From Calditrichaeota bacterium AABM5.125.24 (GTDB lineage: Bacteria; Electryoneota; AABM5-125-24; Hatepunaeales; Hatepunaeaceae), in NCBI GenBank assembly GCA_002127415.1, contig MWJR01000143.1, positions 1 to 10,349 on the forward strand: a stretch of DNA of 10,349 nucleotides, in the 5' to 3' direction. The stretch's first letter is position 1. Each line of letters starts with the position of its first letter. Shown here in pieces: positions 1-6,671 of this stretch. A program made the position numbers and the translations under genes. A model generated the notes under the pieces. That model was not told where the DNA came from. It worked only from the letters and a program-made list of their open reading frames with translations, and made no database searches.

Positions 1-22
1 GGTTTGTCTCAGCCCCGACTAT

Positions 23-46
23 GTCGCGGTTGAGGACAACCGCGAC
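23..46. repeat. Perfect 10-bp stem hairpin, REP-like
   Basis: Bases 23-32 (GTCGCGGTTG) are the exact reverse complement of 37-46, with a 4-base loop AGGA. No U-run follows on either strand, so it looks more like a short palindromic dispersed repeat than a terminator. It lies just beyond the broken end of the S8 protease gene. Whether it recurs elsewhere in the genome cannot be seen here. Confidence 0.55.
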
Positions 47-60
47 TACTCCATCTCAAT

Positions 61-100
61 TATTTCTGGACACTACCTGATTTTGTGGACACGGAGAAAG
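61..100. other. Possible insertion-sequence terminus (two TGGACAC repeats)
   Basis: TGGACAC occurs at 67-73 and again at 86-92, in a layout that resembles the ends of some IS3/IS481-type elements. It sits about 20-50 bases beyond the premature stop of the S8 protease gene, so an inserted or partly lost element here could explain that truncation. No transposase lies in the window on this side and no partner end can be checked, so this is a tentative resemblance. Confidence 0.25.
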
Positions 101-116
101 GTTTGTATTTTACCTT

Positions 117-941
117 TCAAGGAGGTGCCCACATGGCTGTCTCCGAAGCAATCATTAATTCATTCCACGAAGCCCACTTGATTGGTCCAAAACGACAATG
201 ATCTAGCCTACGAGATAATATTAAAGAATGCCAATCAACACCTGCTACACCAAGGTCTCCGTTGGGTCCATTGTTAGCATTCGCTCCAAAAACTCCAGCA
301 ACCAAAGTTCCATGATTTTCACCTATTGCCTCTTCAGATAATAGATGTACTCTTCCATAGAATTCAGCATGGTTGAGATCCAATCCAGTATCTACTTGCC
401 CAATAACAAGGTCATCTCTTCCCACGTTGTCGGGAATTCCAAAATTATCCCAAGCATCTATAGTGTTAATCCCAAAGTTATTTTGTCCACCCGTGTGCCC
501 CCATTGATCGCCGAAGAATTCATCATCTGGAATCATGCAAAATTCTAAAGCCATTGGGCCATGAATGAACAATGTTTCCTGAAGGCTTAATAATGAAGTC
601 TTTACACTTTCATAATCGTCCTGATCTGGAACTTCGATACGAAATATTTTCGCGAGATTAATTCGTTGAATCTGATTCCCATATTGACCAGTAAATAATG
701 TATCCTCTTCAATAAAATAAGGATATTCAACGTAAATATTTTCAATGGAATAGTAATCAAGCAAATCCTGAATGTCCTCAGATGTCACTATAGCAGTCGT
801 ATCAGGAGGTGTGCTTCTTTCCGCTCCGTAAAGGAAATATACGTAGATGAAGTTGAGTGGAGGTGTCGGTGTAGTTGCGAAGACAGGTACCCAGATGGCT
901 AAAGCGACTAAAAGTTTCAGTGAATTAAAAATGGTCTTCAT
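117..941 (-). pseudogene. Subtilisin-like (S8) serine protease, N-terminal part, truncated
   Basis: Encodes 274 residues with a signal-peptide-like start (MKTIFNSLKLLVALAIW, then FATT), so the product was probably secreted. After a roughly 140-residue pre-region comes the S8 core. The Asp motif VDTGLDLNH holds D184 and the His motif ENHGTLVAG holds H210, followed by GVAGVDW. The oxyanion Asn and the Ser motif (GTSxAxP) are absent: after about residue 245 the sequence stops looking like S8 and ends at a TGA at 117-119. The other two frames past this point are soon interrupted too, so a single frameshift does not rescue it. S8 catalytic domains usually span 250-300 residues, so about half is missing and the product should be inactive. 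The start is supported by AAAGGA 7 bases upstream of the ATG. It lies 36 bases after the lipoprotein gene on the same strand, probably in one transcript. Confidence 0.75.
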
Positions 942-977
942 TGTTAATTCCTTTTATCTGCAAAATGGTAAATATTT

Positions 978-1937
978 TCACTCAATGGTGACGCCTGCAG
1001 TGAATGTAATTTGCCTCTTATTGAGTCCATCATAGCTCATCGTCCATATCACTCCAAAACCAACCGATGATTCAGCATCTGGTGCAGTAAACACAATTCG
1101 CTGTCCATCAGGGGACCAAGATGGACAATCACCTCTATCAGTTGTTAATTGCATCCATCCACTGCCATCGATTGATGTTTTCCATATTTGTAAATCATCA
1201 ACAAAAATAAGCTCTGTTCCGTCCGGCGAAACACGTGGATAAGAGAGATCTTTATACTTATTCGAACGCGATGTAATTATCGTTTCTATTTCTGATTGTT
1301 CAATGTTAAATTTATCTATACATCTTTGATTACTTCCATTCCAAGTTTGATAATAAATGAAGTTATAATGTGGGTACCAAACTGGCATTTTACAAAAGAT
1401 AAGATTACCGTGTATTGTGATTGGTGAAATCACATTGTCTTCTAAATTAAATGTATGTAATGCATTTGGTTGCTGCAAAGACGAAAGATTTGAGTCGAAG
1501 ACTAATTTCATTCCTGTTGAATTCCAAAATGGAAAATAACTCTCTCCTGATTCGGTAACAAAGCTTATGCTAGAATCCTTCACTGAATAGATAGCAATAT
1601 TGTTATTGTACCCCATAGCGATCAAATCCTCTACCGGAGAAAATACGGGGCTACAAATATTAGTTCCATTTAAAATCATTCGCATATTAGAACCATCATT
1701 ACCCATAATCCATAGTCCTGAAGAATCCGGGTTTATAATAGGTGTCTGACTAGTTGGATTATATTTTGTGATATGTTGCTTGATAAATACTATTTCACCT
1801 CCATCTGGACTATATGAGGGATATAGGTATGCATCTGGAATCAACAATGGATTTTCTCTCTCAGTATCAAATATTTCACTCATGCAACCGAGAATAAACA
1901 AACATAATATAAGCCCTAAACATTGAAATAATAACAT
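978..1937 (-). CDS. TolB/PD40-type beta-propeller lipoprotein
   Basis: From the chosen ATG at 1937 the product has 319 residues. It opens with a short hydrophobic signal (LGLILCLFILGC) ending in a lipobox-like ILGC, so Cys18 is the likely lipidation site and the protein probably sits on the cell envelope. The body has repeated propeller strands of the PD40/WD40-like type: YPSYSPDGGEIVF (residues 39-51), a degenerate SPVFSP (96-101), YPRVSPDGTELIF (233-245) and CPSWSPDGQRIVF (271-283), with IDGSGWMQLT between the last two. Such folds bind ligands or partner proteins, and no catalytic motif is visible. The frame stays open upstream to 2132, but that 65-residue extension lacks propeller character and would bury the signal peptide, so the internal ATG is preferred although its ribosome site is weak. 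TATACT on the minus strand at 1986-1991 could be a -10 box, but no good -35 is seen. The downstream neighbour is the broken S8 protease. Confidence 0.75.
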   Translation of the reverse strand: MLLFQCLGLILCLFILGCMSEIFDTERENPLLIPDAYLYPSYSPDGGEIVFIKQHITKYNPTSQTPIINPDSSGLWIMGNDGSNMRMILNGTNICSPVFSPVEDLIAMGYNNNIAIYSVKDSSISFVTESGESYFPFWNSTGMKLVFDSNLSSLQQPNALHTFNLEDNVISPITIHGNLIFCKMPVWYPHYNFIYYQTWNGSNQRCIDKFNIEQSEIETIITSRSNKYKDLSYPRVSPDGTELIFVDDLQIWKTSIDGSGWMQLTTDRGDCPSWSPDGQRIVFTAPDAESSVGFGVIWTMSYDGLNKRQITFTAGVTIE

Positions 1938-2405
1938 TCGGAATACTCTTGCATCGAAAGGACACAGTAAGGCAATAGACTTTTTAGTATAGTAGGTCCC
2001 CTCCGATTCGTGCGAGCGCTCCGACGGGGCGTGGTATGTCTCATGGGGTTTAAGCCGCTCTCCCATCCGCGTGTGCTGCTTTGACGATTGGGGACGGAGG
2101 GGATTGCGGGTATGTTCTGAGTTGGGTTGCAATCAGGTTGCCTTCGCTTACGAGTCTAAAGACATTGCAGTCATCCCGATGCTTCAAGATACCGCTTCAA
2201 TATTGAGTTTGGAATATATCGCGAATGCCGCGTCACTGCTGGAAGGTCAGTGGTGAGGGGTAAGCAGCATATGATGCTGCCTTTCTCACCTCTATGCAAG
2301 TATACACAAGCATTCCAACCATACGCGAGTCTCCTTACCCTCTTTTTTGCATTCGCACCAAAATCCTTTAATCAATTCGCAAATCGCCCGAATCAGCAAC
2401 AGTGA
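1938..2405. other. Intergenic stretch without a recognisable gene
   Basis: No frame here shows family motifs or a convincing start. The part next to the lipoprotein gene is its probable leader and promoter region and is richer in G+C than the gene. A hairpin lies at 2253-2289. A plus-strand open frame at 2071-2256 has no ribosome site and no recognisable content. Confidence 0.5.
2253..2289. repeat. Two-part stem-loop
   Basis: The inner stem GCAGCAT (2264-2270) pairs perfectly with ATGCTGC (2274-2280) across a 3-base loop. An outer stem GTGAG (2253-2257) pairs with CTCAC (2285-2289). No U-run follows on either strand. It could be a weak terminator, a dispersed repeat or a relic of a structured RNA. 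Confidence 0.45.
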
Positions 2406-2678
2406 CAGGAGTTTCCGGCTCTTCTGTCCCCAGCGAAGGATCGAGACTATGCCCGAATTCGGGGTGGCCTCATCGGGAATCCCCGAGAATCTCATAAGCA
2501 GACGCTCCAGTCCGGCGTCACCCGCACCAAGGACGACTTCCTCAGGATCATCAAGGCGAAGAACCCCGAGGAGGACCTGGAACGCCTGAAGGGCAAGGTT
2601 CTCTTCGGCCGAGTCAGTGAACTCCACATCTCCCGACTGAGGAGTAAGGAGGACCTGGTGCGGCTGCTCAAGACATAA
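2406..2678 (+). pseudogene. Coding remnant lacking a start codon, unknown family
   Basis: One frame is open for 90 codons from a TGA at 2403-2405 to the TAA at 2676-2678. It has strongly protein-like content in its last 70 residues, for example RIRGGLIGNPRESHKQ, TRTKDDFLRIIKAKNPEEDL and RLKGKVLFGRVSELH, ending in SKEDLVRLLKT. Charged helical residues dominate and the codons look like real coding sequence. There is no ATG or well-placed GTG/TTG early in the frame and no ribosome site, so this looks like the C-terminal end of a gene whose front was lost. I do not recognise the family. The ATG at 2449 belongs to a different frame. Confidence 0.4.
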
Positions 2679-2737
2679 CAACGCAAACTTCCCAAATTTT
2701 GAAGGTGGCTGGAAATGAGCCGCCTTTCCATTTGCAA

Positions 2738-3111
2738 TTATGAAGCCTCCCGTGTATTTTTAGTTGTGATACAATCCTCTATCCTGTGTAGTGAAGACTT
2801 TGAGAAACAGAGGCTTTCATGAAGTTCGGGTTGCGCAAACAAGGTGGAATGCGGCTTCCTTAACAGGGAGGGATATTGACGGATGAATCCGGTATGGGGA
2901 TGTATCTGGAGACAATCCAGACCGCGGTTAATCGACTTGGAATAGAACATGTTATCCCTAATCCAGCGATAATGTTTCAAAAAGGAAAAACTATCAATTT
3001 TAGGATTATAAATACGCTGTTTGATCATTTCACCATAATTAAAGGGATCATTGGAATTCTCATATTGCAAAATCGGACCTGTGAAAGTCGAAAATAACGC
3101 CTCTTTATAAT
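2738..3111 (-). pseudogene. Open frame cut by the insertion sequence, unknown family
   Basis: On the minus strand a frame runs out of the insertion-sequence end and stops at the TAA at 2738-2740. The portion outside the element has plausible protein composition (for example YGEMIKQRIYNPKIDSFSF and FLKHYRWIRDNMFYSK) and T-rich third codon positions like the other AT-rich genes here. No domain is recognised and no native start exists outside the element. It may be the tail of a gene interrupted by the insertion, or chance. A competing plus-strand frame (2876-3097) covers the same bases with less convincing content. Confidence 0.22.
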
Positions 3112-4036
3112 TACCCCCAAAAACTGGACAGGGTGTTAAGGTGGAAATTATCTTGCAGGTAATTTCACTTAGGGGTAAAGATGAAACGCAAAACGGACAG
3201 TGCATCTTTGAAAGCAAAAGCTGTTCTCGAAGCGATCCGTGGGCAGAGAACCCTTAACGAGATCGCTTCGTCCTACGGCGTTCACCCGAACCAGCTTGGA
3301 CAGTGGAAAAAACAGGCACTGGAAGCGCTGCCGGATATTTTCAGTAACGGACGAGCCAGGTCCCAAGCTGGAGAAGAGGCGCTCCGCGATCAACTCTACC
3401 AGCAGATCGGGCAGCTGAAAGTGGAGCTGGACTGGCTAAAAAAAAGACCGGTTTCAGCGCTTGAAGAGGCACTCACATTTGGGCAGCCGGAGCTGTTCAA
3501 CACGGATCAGGGGGTTCAATTCACCAGCAATAGCTTTACCAGCGTTCTTGAAGATCATGGGATCAGCATCAGCATGGACGGTCGCGGTCGTGCCTTGGAC
3601 AACGTCTTCGCCGAGCGTCTGTGGCGATCGGTGAAGTATGAAGAGGTCTACTTGCACGATTACCAGACGCCGGTTGAAGCGCAGCTGGGATTAGATCGTT
3701 ACTTCAGGTTTTATAACAAAGAGCGATTTCACCAGTCGCTGGGGTATAGAACCCCGGGCGAGGTATATGGTGTATGCGAGAATGGGTTTTCAAGGCATAA
3801 GGAGGTCTATCCTCCGATGGGGGTGACAAGAGGAGAATGGGCGCAGGGAACGGAATCCCCACGCCCGTCCCATCGTTTGGATGAGCCTCCATCGGTTTAT
3901 CCCTCGGCGGGTTGCTCCCCAGCAGAGCCCGCTTCCGTTTCGACCGACATCGGTAATATAGTTAACGTAAGTTAAAGAACAAAGTAATTCGTATCCACCT
4001 TAATTTTGCCCAAAACGTGTCTTGACAATGGGGGTA
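3112..4036 (+). mobile_element. IS3-family insertion sequence, internally deleted
   Basis: Both ends begin TACCCCCA when read inward (3112-3119 on the plus strand, 4036-4029 on the minus) and both reach TTAAGGTGGA about 20-35 bases inside (left 3136-3145). This gives imperfect terminal inverted repeats of unequal spacing. The span is 925 bp, against about 1.2-1.6 kb for complete IS3-family elements, matching the internal deletion seen in its transposase gene. No target-site duplication is evident at these borders, so the exact ends are uncertain by several bases. A stem-loop at 3907-3932 (GCGGG and TGCT pairing with AGCA and CCCGC) lies near the right end. Confidence 0.72.
3181..3975 (+). pseudogene. 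IS3-type transposase, OrfA fused to the C-terminal half of OrfB
   Basis: Residues 1-88 are OrfA: a helix-turn-helix of the HTH_Tnp_1 type (LNEIASSYGVHPNQLGQWKK), then a helix ending KVELDWLKK. From about residue 92 the sequence is the late part of an rve integrase: FNTDQGVQFTS with D109, SMDGRGRALDNVFAERLW with E145 (exactly DX35E), then FYNKERFHQSLGYRTPGEVYG. The middle of OrfB, including the first catalytic Asp (usually in a TDITYI-like motif) and about 150-170 residues, is missing. The fusion falls just after a run of eight A (3438-3445), the kind of site where IS3 elements frameshift between orfA and orfB. The protein cannot catalyse transposition. It might still bind the IS ends and act as an inhibitor, which is inference. 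A proline-rich tail of about 67 residues after EVYG is unlike the usual short IS3 C-terminus. The ATG follows an AGGGGTAAAG ribosome site. Confidence 0.85.
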
Positions 4037-4042
4037 GGCTCA

Positions 4043-4120
4043 GTCATTGCGAGCGAAGCGAAGCAATCTCAGCTGTTTATCGAAAAAGGTTGCTTCGGCA
4101 CTTCGTGCCCCGCAAAGACA
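4043..4120. repeat. REP-like composite inverted repeat
   Basis: GTCATTGCG (4043-4051) pairs with CGCAAAGAC (4111-4119) with one mismatch. GAAGCAAT near 4070 pairs with the GGTTGCTTC ending near 4096. A small inner hairpin GGCAC-TTC-GTGCC lies at 4097-4109. The motif of TCATTGCGAG followed by GAAGCAATCTC, with its mirrored partner, is a very common dispersed palindrome in several environmental bacterial lineages. It lies between the IS and radical SAM gene 1 and marks the boundary between the degraded region and the peptide cluster. Confidence 0.7.
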
Positions 4121-4186
4121 AGTAATTACAATAACTTCAATAAGAACTTAACAAAGTAGTGTTAGGACCTTGAACTGTTAATAATG

Positions 4187-4211
4187 TAGGGGCGCACGGC
4201 GTGCGCCCGTA
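4187..4211. repeat. Short GC-rich hairpin repeat upstream of radical SAM gene 1
   Basis: GGGCGCAC (4190-4197) pairs perfectly with GTGCGCCC (4201-4208) around a GGC loop. The reverse complement of its flank, TACGGGCGCACG, reappears at 10335-10346 at the window end, so this is probably one of several genomic copies. It overlaps the most upstream possible start (GTG 4201) of the next gene and argues against that start. Confidence 0.6.
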
Positions 4212-4224
4212 TAGTAAGGTTGTG

Positions 4225-5499
4225 ATGTTTGCTCCCTATGCATTCAATGTCAACTTCGGGAAAGCGGCTTTGAAAGACAATGATTACGCAGAGACGGTGA
4301 GTGCGGCCAGGGCTGCTCTGTGGCAGAACCGGCGTCCTCTGCTCGAGAGCCTGGATCTGGAGCTCACCGAGCGCTGCGACAACAACTGCATACATTGTTA
4401 CATAAACCTCCCCGCCGACGATGTTAAAGCCAGAGAAAAGGAGCTGAGCACTGATGATATTAAGGGGATTCTCGAAGAGGCCGCTTCACTGGGCTGTATA
4501 AATGTCAGGTTCACCGGTGGCGAACCCCTGATCCGGGAGGACTTTGAGGAGCTTTATCTGTTCGCCAGAAGGCTCGGTCTCAAGGTCCTCATCTTCACAA
4601 ACGCTACCCATATCACGCCTCATCTTGCCGAGCTGTTCGTCCGTATCCCGCCTCTGGTGGAGATGGAGGTTACAGTTTACGGTATGAACAGGAGCTCTTA
4701 TGAGGCAGTAACACGAACCCCGGGCTCCTTTGAGGCCGCCTGGAAGGGCATAAACCTGCTCATCGAGAAAGGGGTGCCGTTTGGAGTCAAGGGCACGGCT
4801 CTGTCGGCCAGCCGGGGTGAGATGGAGCAGTTTGAGGCCTGGGCCGGCAGAATCCCCTGGATGCACGGGCCCCCGACCTTCTCCGCCACCTTCTACCTTC
4901 GCAGTCGCCGCGATTCAGACGAGAAGAACCGCCTCATCAGGAGTCTCCGGATGTCGCCGGAGGAGGGGCTGAAGCTCAGCGCCCGCTACAAGGAGGCTTA
5001 CATCGACGGGATGAAGCAGTTCTGCGCCAGCTACGCCCGTCCCACCGGTGATAGACTCTTCGCCTGCGGAGCAGGTGTCGGCAGCGGATGCGTGGACGCC
5101 TACGGAAACCTGCAGCTCTGTATGACGCTCAGACACCCGGACACGGTCTATGACCTGCGCAGCGGCTCGCTCAAGGACGCTCTCACCCGTTTCTTCCCGG
5201 AGATCAGGGCCACCAGGGCCAGCAATCCCGAATACCTGGCGCGCTGTGCCCGTTGTTTCCTGAAAGGGCTCTGCAGCCAGTGTCCCGCTATGTCGTGGAT
5301 GGAACACGGAACGCTGGACACACCCGTGGAGTATCAGTGTCAGATAGCACACGCCCAGGCCAGGTATCTCGGCCTGCTTGAAGATGGTGAGATGTCCTGG
5401 GAGGTAAGGGATTGGAGAGAGAAGATAAAGGGATTCACCGGGGCTGAACCGACTGTTACCGAAGAGGAGCTGATCGAAACCTGCAGAAGTGAGGTCTAA
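4225..5499 (+). CDS. Radical SAM/SPASM peptide maturase 1
   Basis: Encodes 424 residues. Radical SAM enzymes reduce S-adenosylmethionine at a 4Fe-4S cluster to make a radical that modifies a substrate, here probably a peptide. The SAM cluster motif is CDNNCIHC (C51, C55, C58), followed by the GGEP motif at 98-101 and a TIM-barrel-like body. The C-terminal SPASM region has CGAGVGSGC (C281, C289), NLQLC (C299), then CX2CX5CX2C (C341, C344, C350, C353) and a final C372, enough ligands for two auxiliary Fe-S clusters. About 50 residues rich in charge follow. The ATG at 4225 is chosen because AAGG lies 6 bases upstream; the GTG at 4201 lies inside a hairpin repeat. The enzyme is a paralogue of the one at 6668-7783, sharing HCYINLPA, RHPD, YDLR and PV-Y-C signatures. 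It stands apart from the other cluster genes, with 370 bases and a promoter between, so it may be expressed separately. No clear promoter of its own is visible. Confidence 0.9.
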   Translation: MFAPYAFNVNFGKAALKDNDYAETVSAARAALWQNRRPLLESLDLELTERCDNNCIHCYINLPADDVKAREKELSTDDIKGILEEAASLGCINVRFTGGEPLIREDFEELYLFARRLGLKVLIFTNATHITPHLAELFVRIPPLVEMEVTVYGMNRSSYEAVTRTPGSFEAAWKGINLLIEKGVPFGVKGTALSASRGEMEQFEAWAGRIPWMHGPPTFSATFYLRSRRDSDEKNRLIRSLRMSPEEGLKLSARYKEAYIDGMKQFCASYARPTGDRLFACGAGVGSGCVDAYGNLQLCMTLRHPDTVYDLRSGSLKDALTRFFPEIRATRASNPEYLARCARCFLKGLCSQCPAMSWMEHGTLDTPVEYQCQIAHAQARYLGLLEDGEMSWEVRDWREKIKGFTGAEPTVTEEELIETCRSEV

Positions 5500-5869
5500 T
5501 TATCCGATTCACCACGATACCAAAGAACATTTGGTCACAATTTGCAAAAATACTCTTGACATCACGCTGAAAATATATTATACTCAATAAAATTGTTACA
5601 GAAGCGCTGTGGGTATTGGAAAATCTTGCCTTCAGTTTTCTTCATTCGAAGTCCTGTGACCTCGTTTGCCAAATCAGTAACTGAATTAGACCTGTCCAAG
5701 TTAACTGAAGGACCGATCGCCTCCTGTTCCCACATAATTCGGAGTGGGGGCTGTCTGCGTGAATTATTAACGGTTAAGTATCGCAGAAACTTGACATTGG
5801 TGTCGAGCTGGAGGCCGGGCGCCTCATCTTTAACGTAAGTTCTTTCCATCGCATAGACGGGAGATCTTC
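5500..5869. other. Promoter-bearing gap and long leader before the PqqD-like gene
   Basis: It holds a strong promoter near its left side and then about 285 bases before the next start codon. Weakly coding-like stretches are present: a plus-strand frame opened by a TTG at 5593 (81 codons, no ribosome site), a minus-strand frame over the same bases, and a 31-codon frame ending in the ATGA overlap with the next gene. None carries a recognisable motif. It may be a regulatory leader or the worn remains of a former gene. Confidence 0.45.
5556..5584 (+). promoter_or_regulatory. Near-consensus sigma70-type promoter
   Basis: TTGACA (5556-5561) and TATACT (5579-5584) are separated by exactly 17 bases. 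The flanking DNA is AT-rich, unlike the GC-rich genes on both sides. It points toward the PqqD-like gene and would give a leader of about 280 bases. It lies after the end of radical SAM gene 1 and so is likely to drive the PqqD-peptidase-SPASM-precursor operon. Confidence 0.75.
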
Positions 5870-6178
5870 ATGACAGATGTCGTTAGACTGGATGCAATCT
5901 ATGCCCCCTCGGAGCTGGTGGCCCGGGAGATTGAGGGTGAGTATATTCTGGTTCCCCTCTCGTCGGGGATTGGCGATATGGAGGATGAGCTTTATACTTT
6001 AAATTCCACCGCCAGAGTAATCTGGAACAGGTTGAACGGAAAGAGGACCTTGCGGGGGGTGGTGGAGGATCTTGCTGCAGAATATAATGGGCCTGTCGCA
6101 GAGATTGAGGTTGATGTGAAAGGGCTTGTGGAGGAGCTCCTCAAGCGTAAGATGCTCATTGAGTTACCAGAGAGTTAA
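5870..6178 (+). CDS. PqqD-like RiPP recognition protein
   Basis: 102 residues, typical of stand-alone PqqD-family proteins (about 90-110). The family forms a winged-helix RiPP recognition element that binds the leader of a precursor peptide and presents it to the radical SAM enzyme. The hallmark stretch LYTLNSTARVIWNRLNGKRT (residues 42-61) matches the family pattern of YxLNxTAxxIWxxLDG, followed by a helix (LRGVVEDLAAEYN) and the closing EIEVDVKGLVEELLKRKMLIE that fits the C-terminal helix and strand. The ATG has GGGAG 6 bases upstream. Its end overlaps the start of the peptidase gene, so the two are probably co-translated. The protein has no enzymatic motif. With two SPASM enzymes nearby it may serve either or both. 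Confidence 0.88.
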   Translation: MTDVVRLDAIYAPSELVAREIEGEYILVPLSSGIGDMEDELYTLNSTARVIWNRLNGKRTLRGVVEDLAAEYNGPVAEIEVDVKGLVEELLKRKMLIELPES

Positions 6179-6671
6179 GCCTGCTATCTTCAGCAGGAAA
6201 GGTGGCGAGTTATCGCTCTCCATTCCTGCGCTCACAGGGCTACTTGTTGCTGTTCTCGATAGAGGCGTGCCGTTCAGGTTCCGGGCCAAGGGGTTCAGCA
6301 TGGCCCCGATCATTCGGAACGGCGATGTGATTACTGTGAGCCCGCTTAAGGGCACACTGCCGCGCTGGGGTGATGTGGTGGCCTTTATCCAGCCGGATAC
6401 AGGAAGGCTGGTCATCCACCGTGTTGTGCGTAAGAGAAACGATGCCTATTTGATAAAAGGGGATAACACTCTCAAGATGGATGGTCCTGTTCCCAGGGAC
6501 AGCATCCTGGGGTGTGTTACCGGGGTGGAGAGGAATGGAACCGAGATCTCCCTGGGGCTTGGTCCGGAGAGGTATCTGATAGCCCTTCTGACTCGCAGAG
6601 GGTCTATTCTACCACTGCTGGCTCCGGTCTGGAGGTTTATCAATCCTCTCAGAGGGAGATCGTCTGGTTGA
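6159..6671 (+). CDS. S26B (Sec11/SipW-like) Ser-His peptidase, candidate leader protease
   Basis: About 170 residues from the TTG at 6159. The signal-peptidase fold is shown by KGFSMAP with the nucleophile Ser47, NGDVITV, WGDVVAF, then LVIHRVV with His87 and YLIKGDN with K100 and D102. A His in this place with the KGDN motif marks the Ser-His (ER/archaeal/SipW, S26B) type rather than the Ser-Lys type of ordinary bacterial signal peptidase I. There is no N-terminal membrane anchor; a hydrophobic stretch near residues 138-161 may contact the membrane. The gene overlaps the PqqD-like gene by 20 bases and the next SPASM gene by 3. Within this operon it probably cleaves the modified precursor, which is inference. 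The start is uncertain: no ATG or GTG is available before the conserved region and the ribosome site is weak, so coupling to the upstream gene is likely. An S24/LexA-type autoprotease is less likely, as no DNA-binding domain is present. Confidence 0.78.
   Translation: MSYQRVKPAIFSRKGGELSLSIPALTGLLVAVLDRGVPFRFRAKGFSMAPIIRNGDVITVSPLKGTLPRWGDVVAFIQPDTGRLVIHRVVRKRNDAYLIKGDNTLKMDGPVPRDSILGCVTGVERNGTEISLGLGPERYLIALLTRRGSILPLLAPVWRFINPLRGRSSG

Noticed and set aside
1975..2075. Group II intron 3' end (domain V-like)
   Set aside because: The GC-rich segment vaguely recalls it, but no 34-base domain V hairpin with AGC triad and GNRA loop could be folded.
1938..2132. 65-residue N-terminal extension of the propeller lipoprotein
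   Set aside because: It would place a lipoprotein signal peptide in the middle of the protein and its content is not propeller-like.
2876..3097. Plus-strand 73-codon frame beside the insertion sequence
   Set aside because: No ribosome site or domain is visible, and the opposite frame over the same bases has more protein-like composition.
4201..4224. GTG start for radical SAM gene 1 giving eight more residues
   Set aside because: The codon lies inside the right arm of a hairpin repeat and has no ribosome site, whereas the ATG at 4225 has AAGG 6 bases upstream.
5791..5830. Second TTGACA as a promoter -35 before the PqqD-like gene
   Set aside because: No TATAAT-like hexamer lies at 16-18 bases; the spacer and -10 zone are GC-rich.
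5562..5849. Genes on either strand in the leader region (81 and 95 codons)
   Set aside because: Both lack ribosome sites and recognisable motifs, and one begins with a TTG almost on top of the promoter. They are recorded only as coding-like debris.
6512..6667. Upstream GTG extension of radical SAM gene 2
   Set aside because: It would be read wholly within the well-supported peptidase gene, and the added residues have no radical SAM character.
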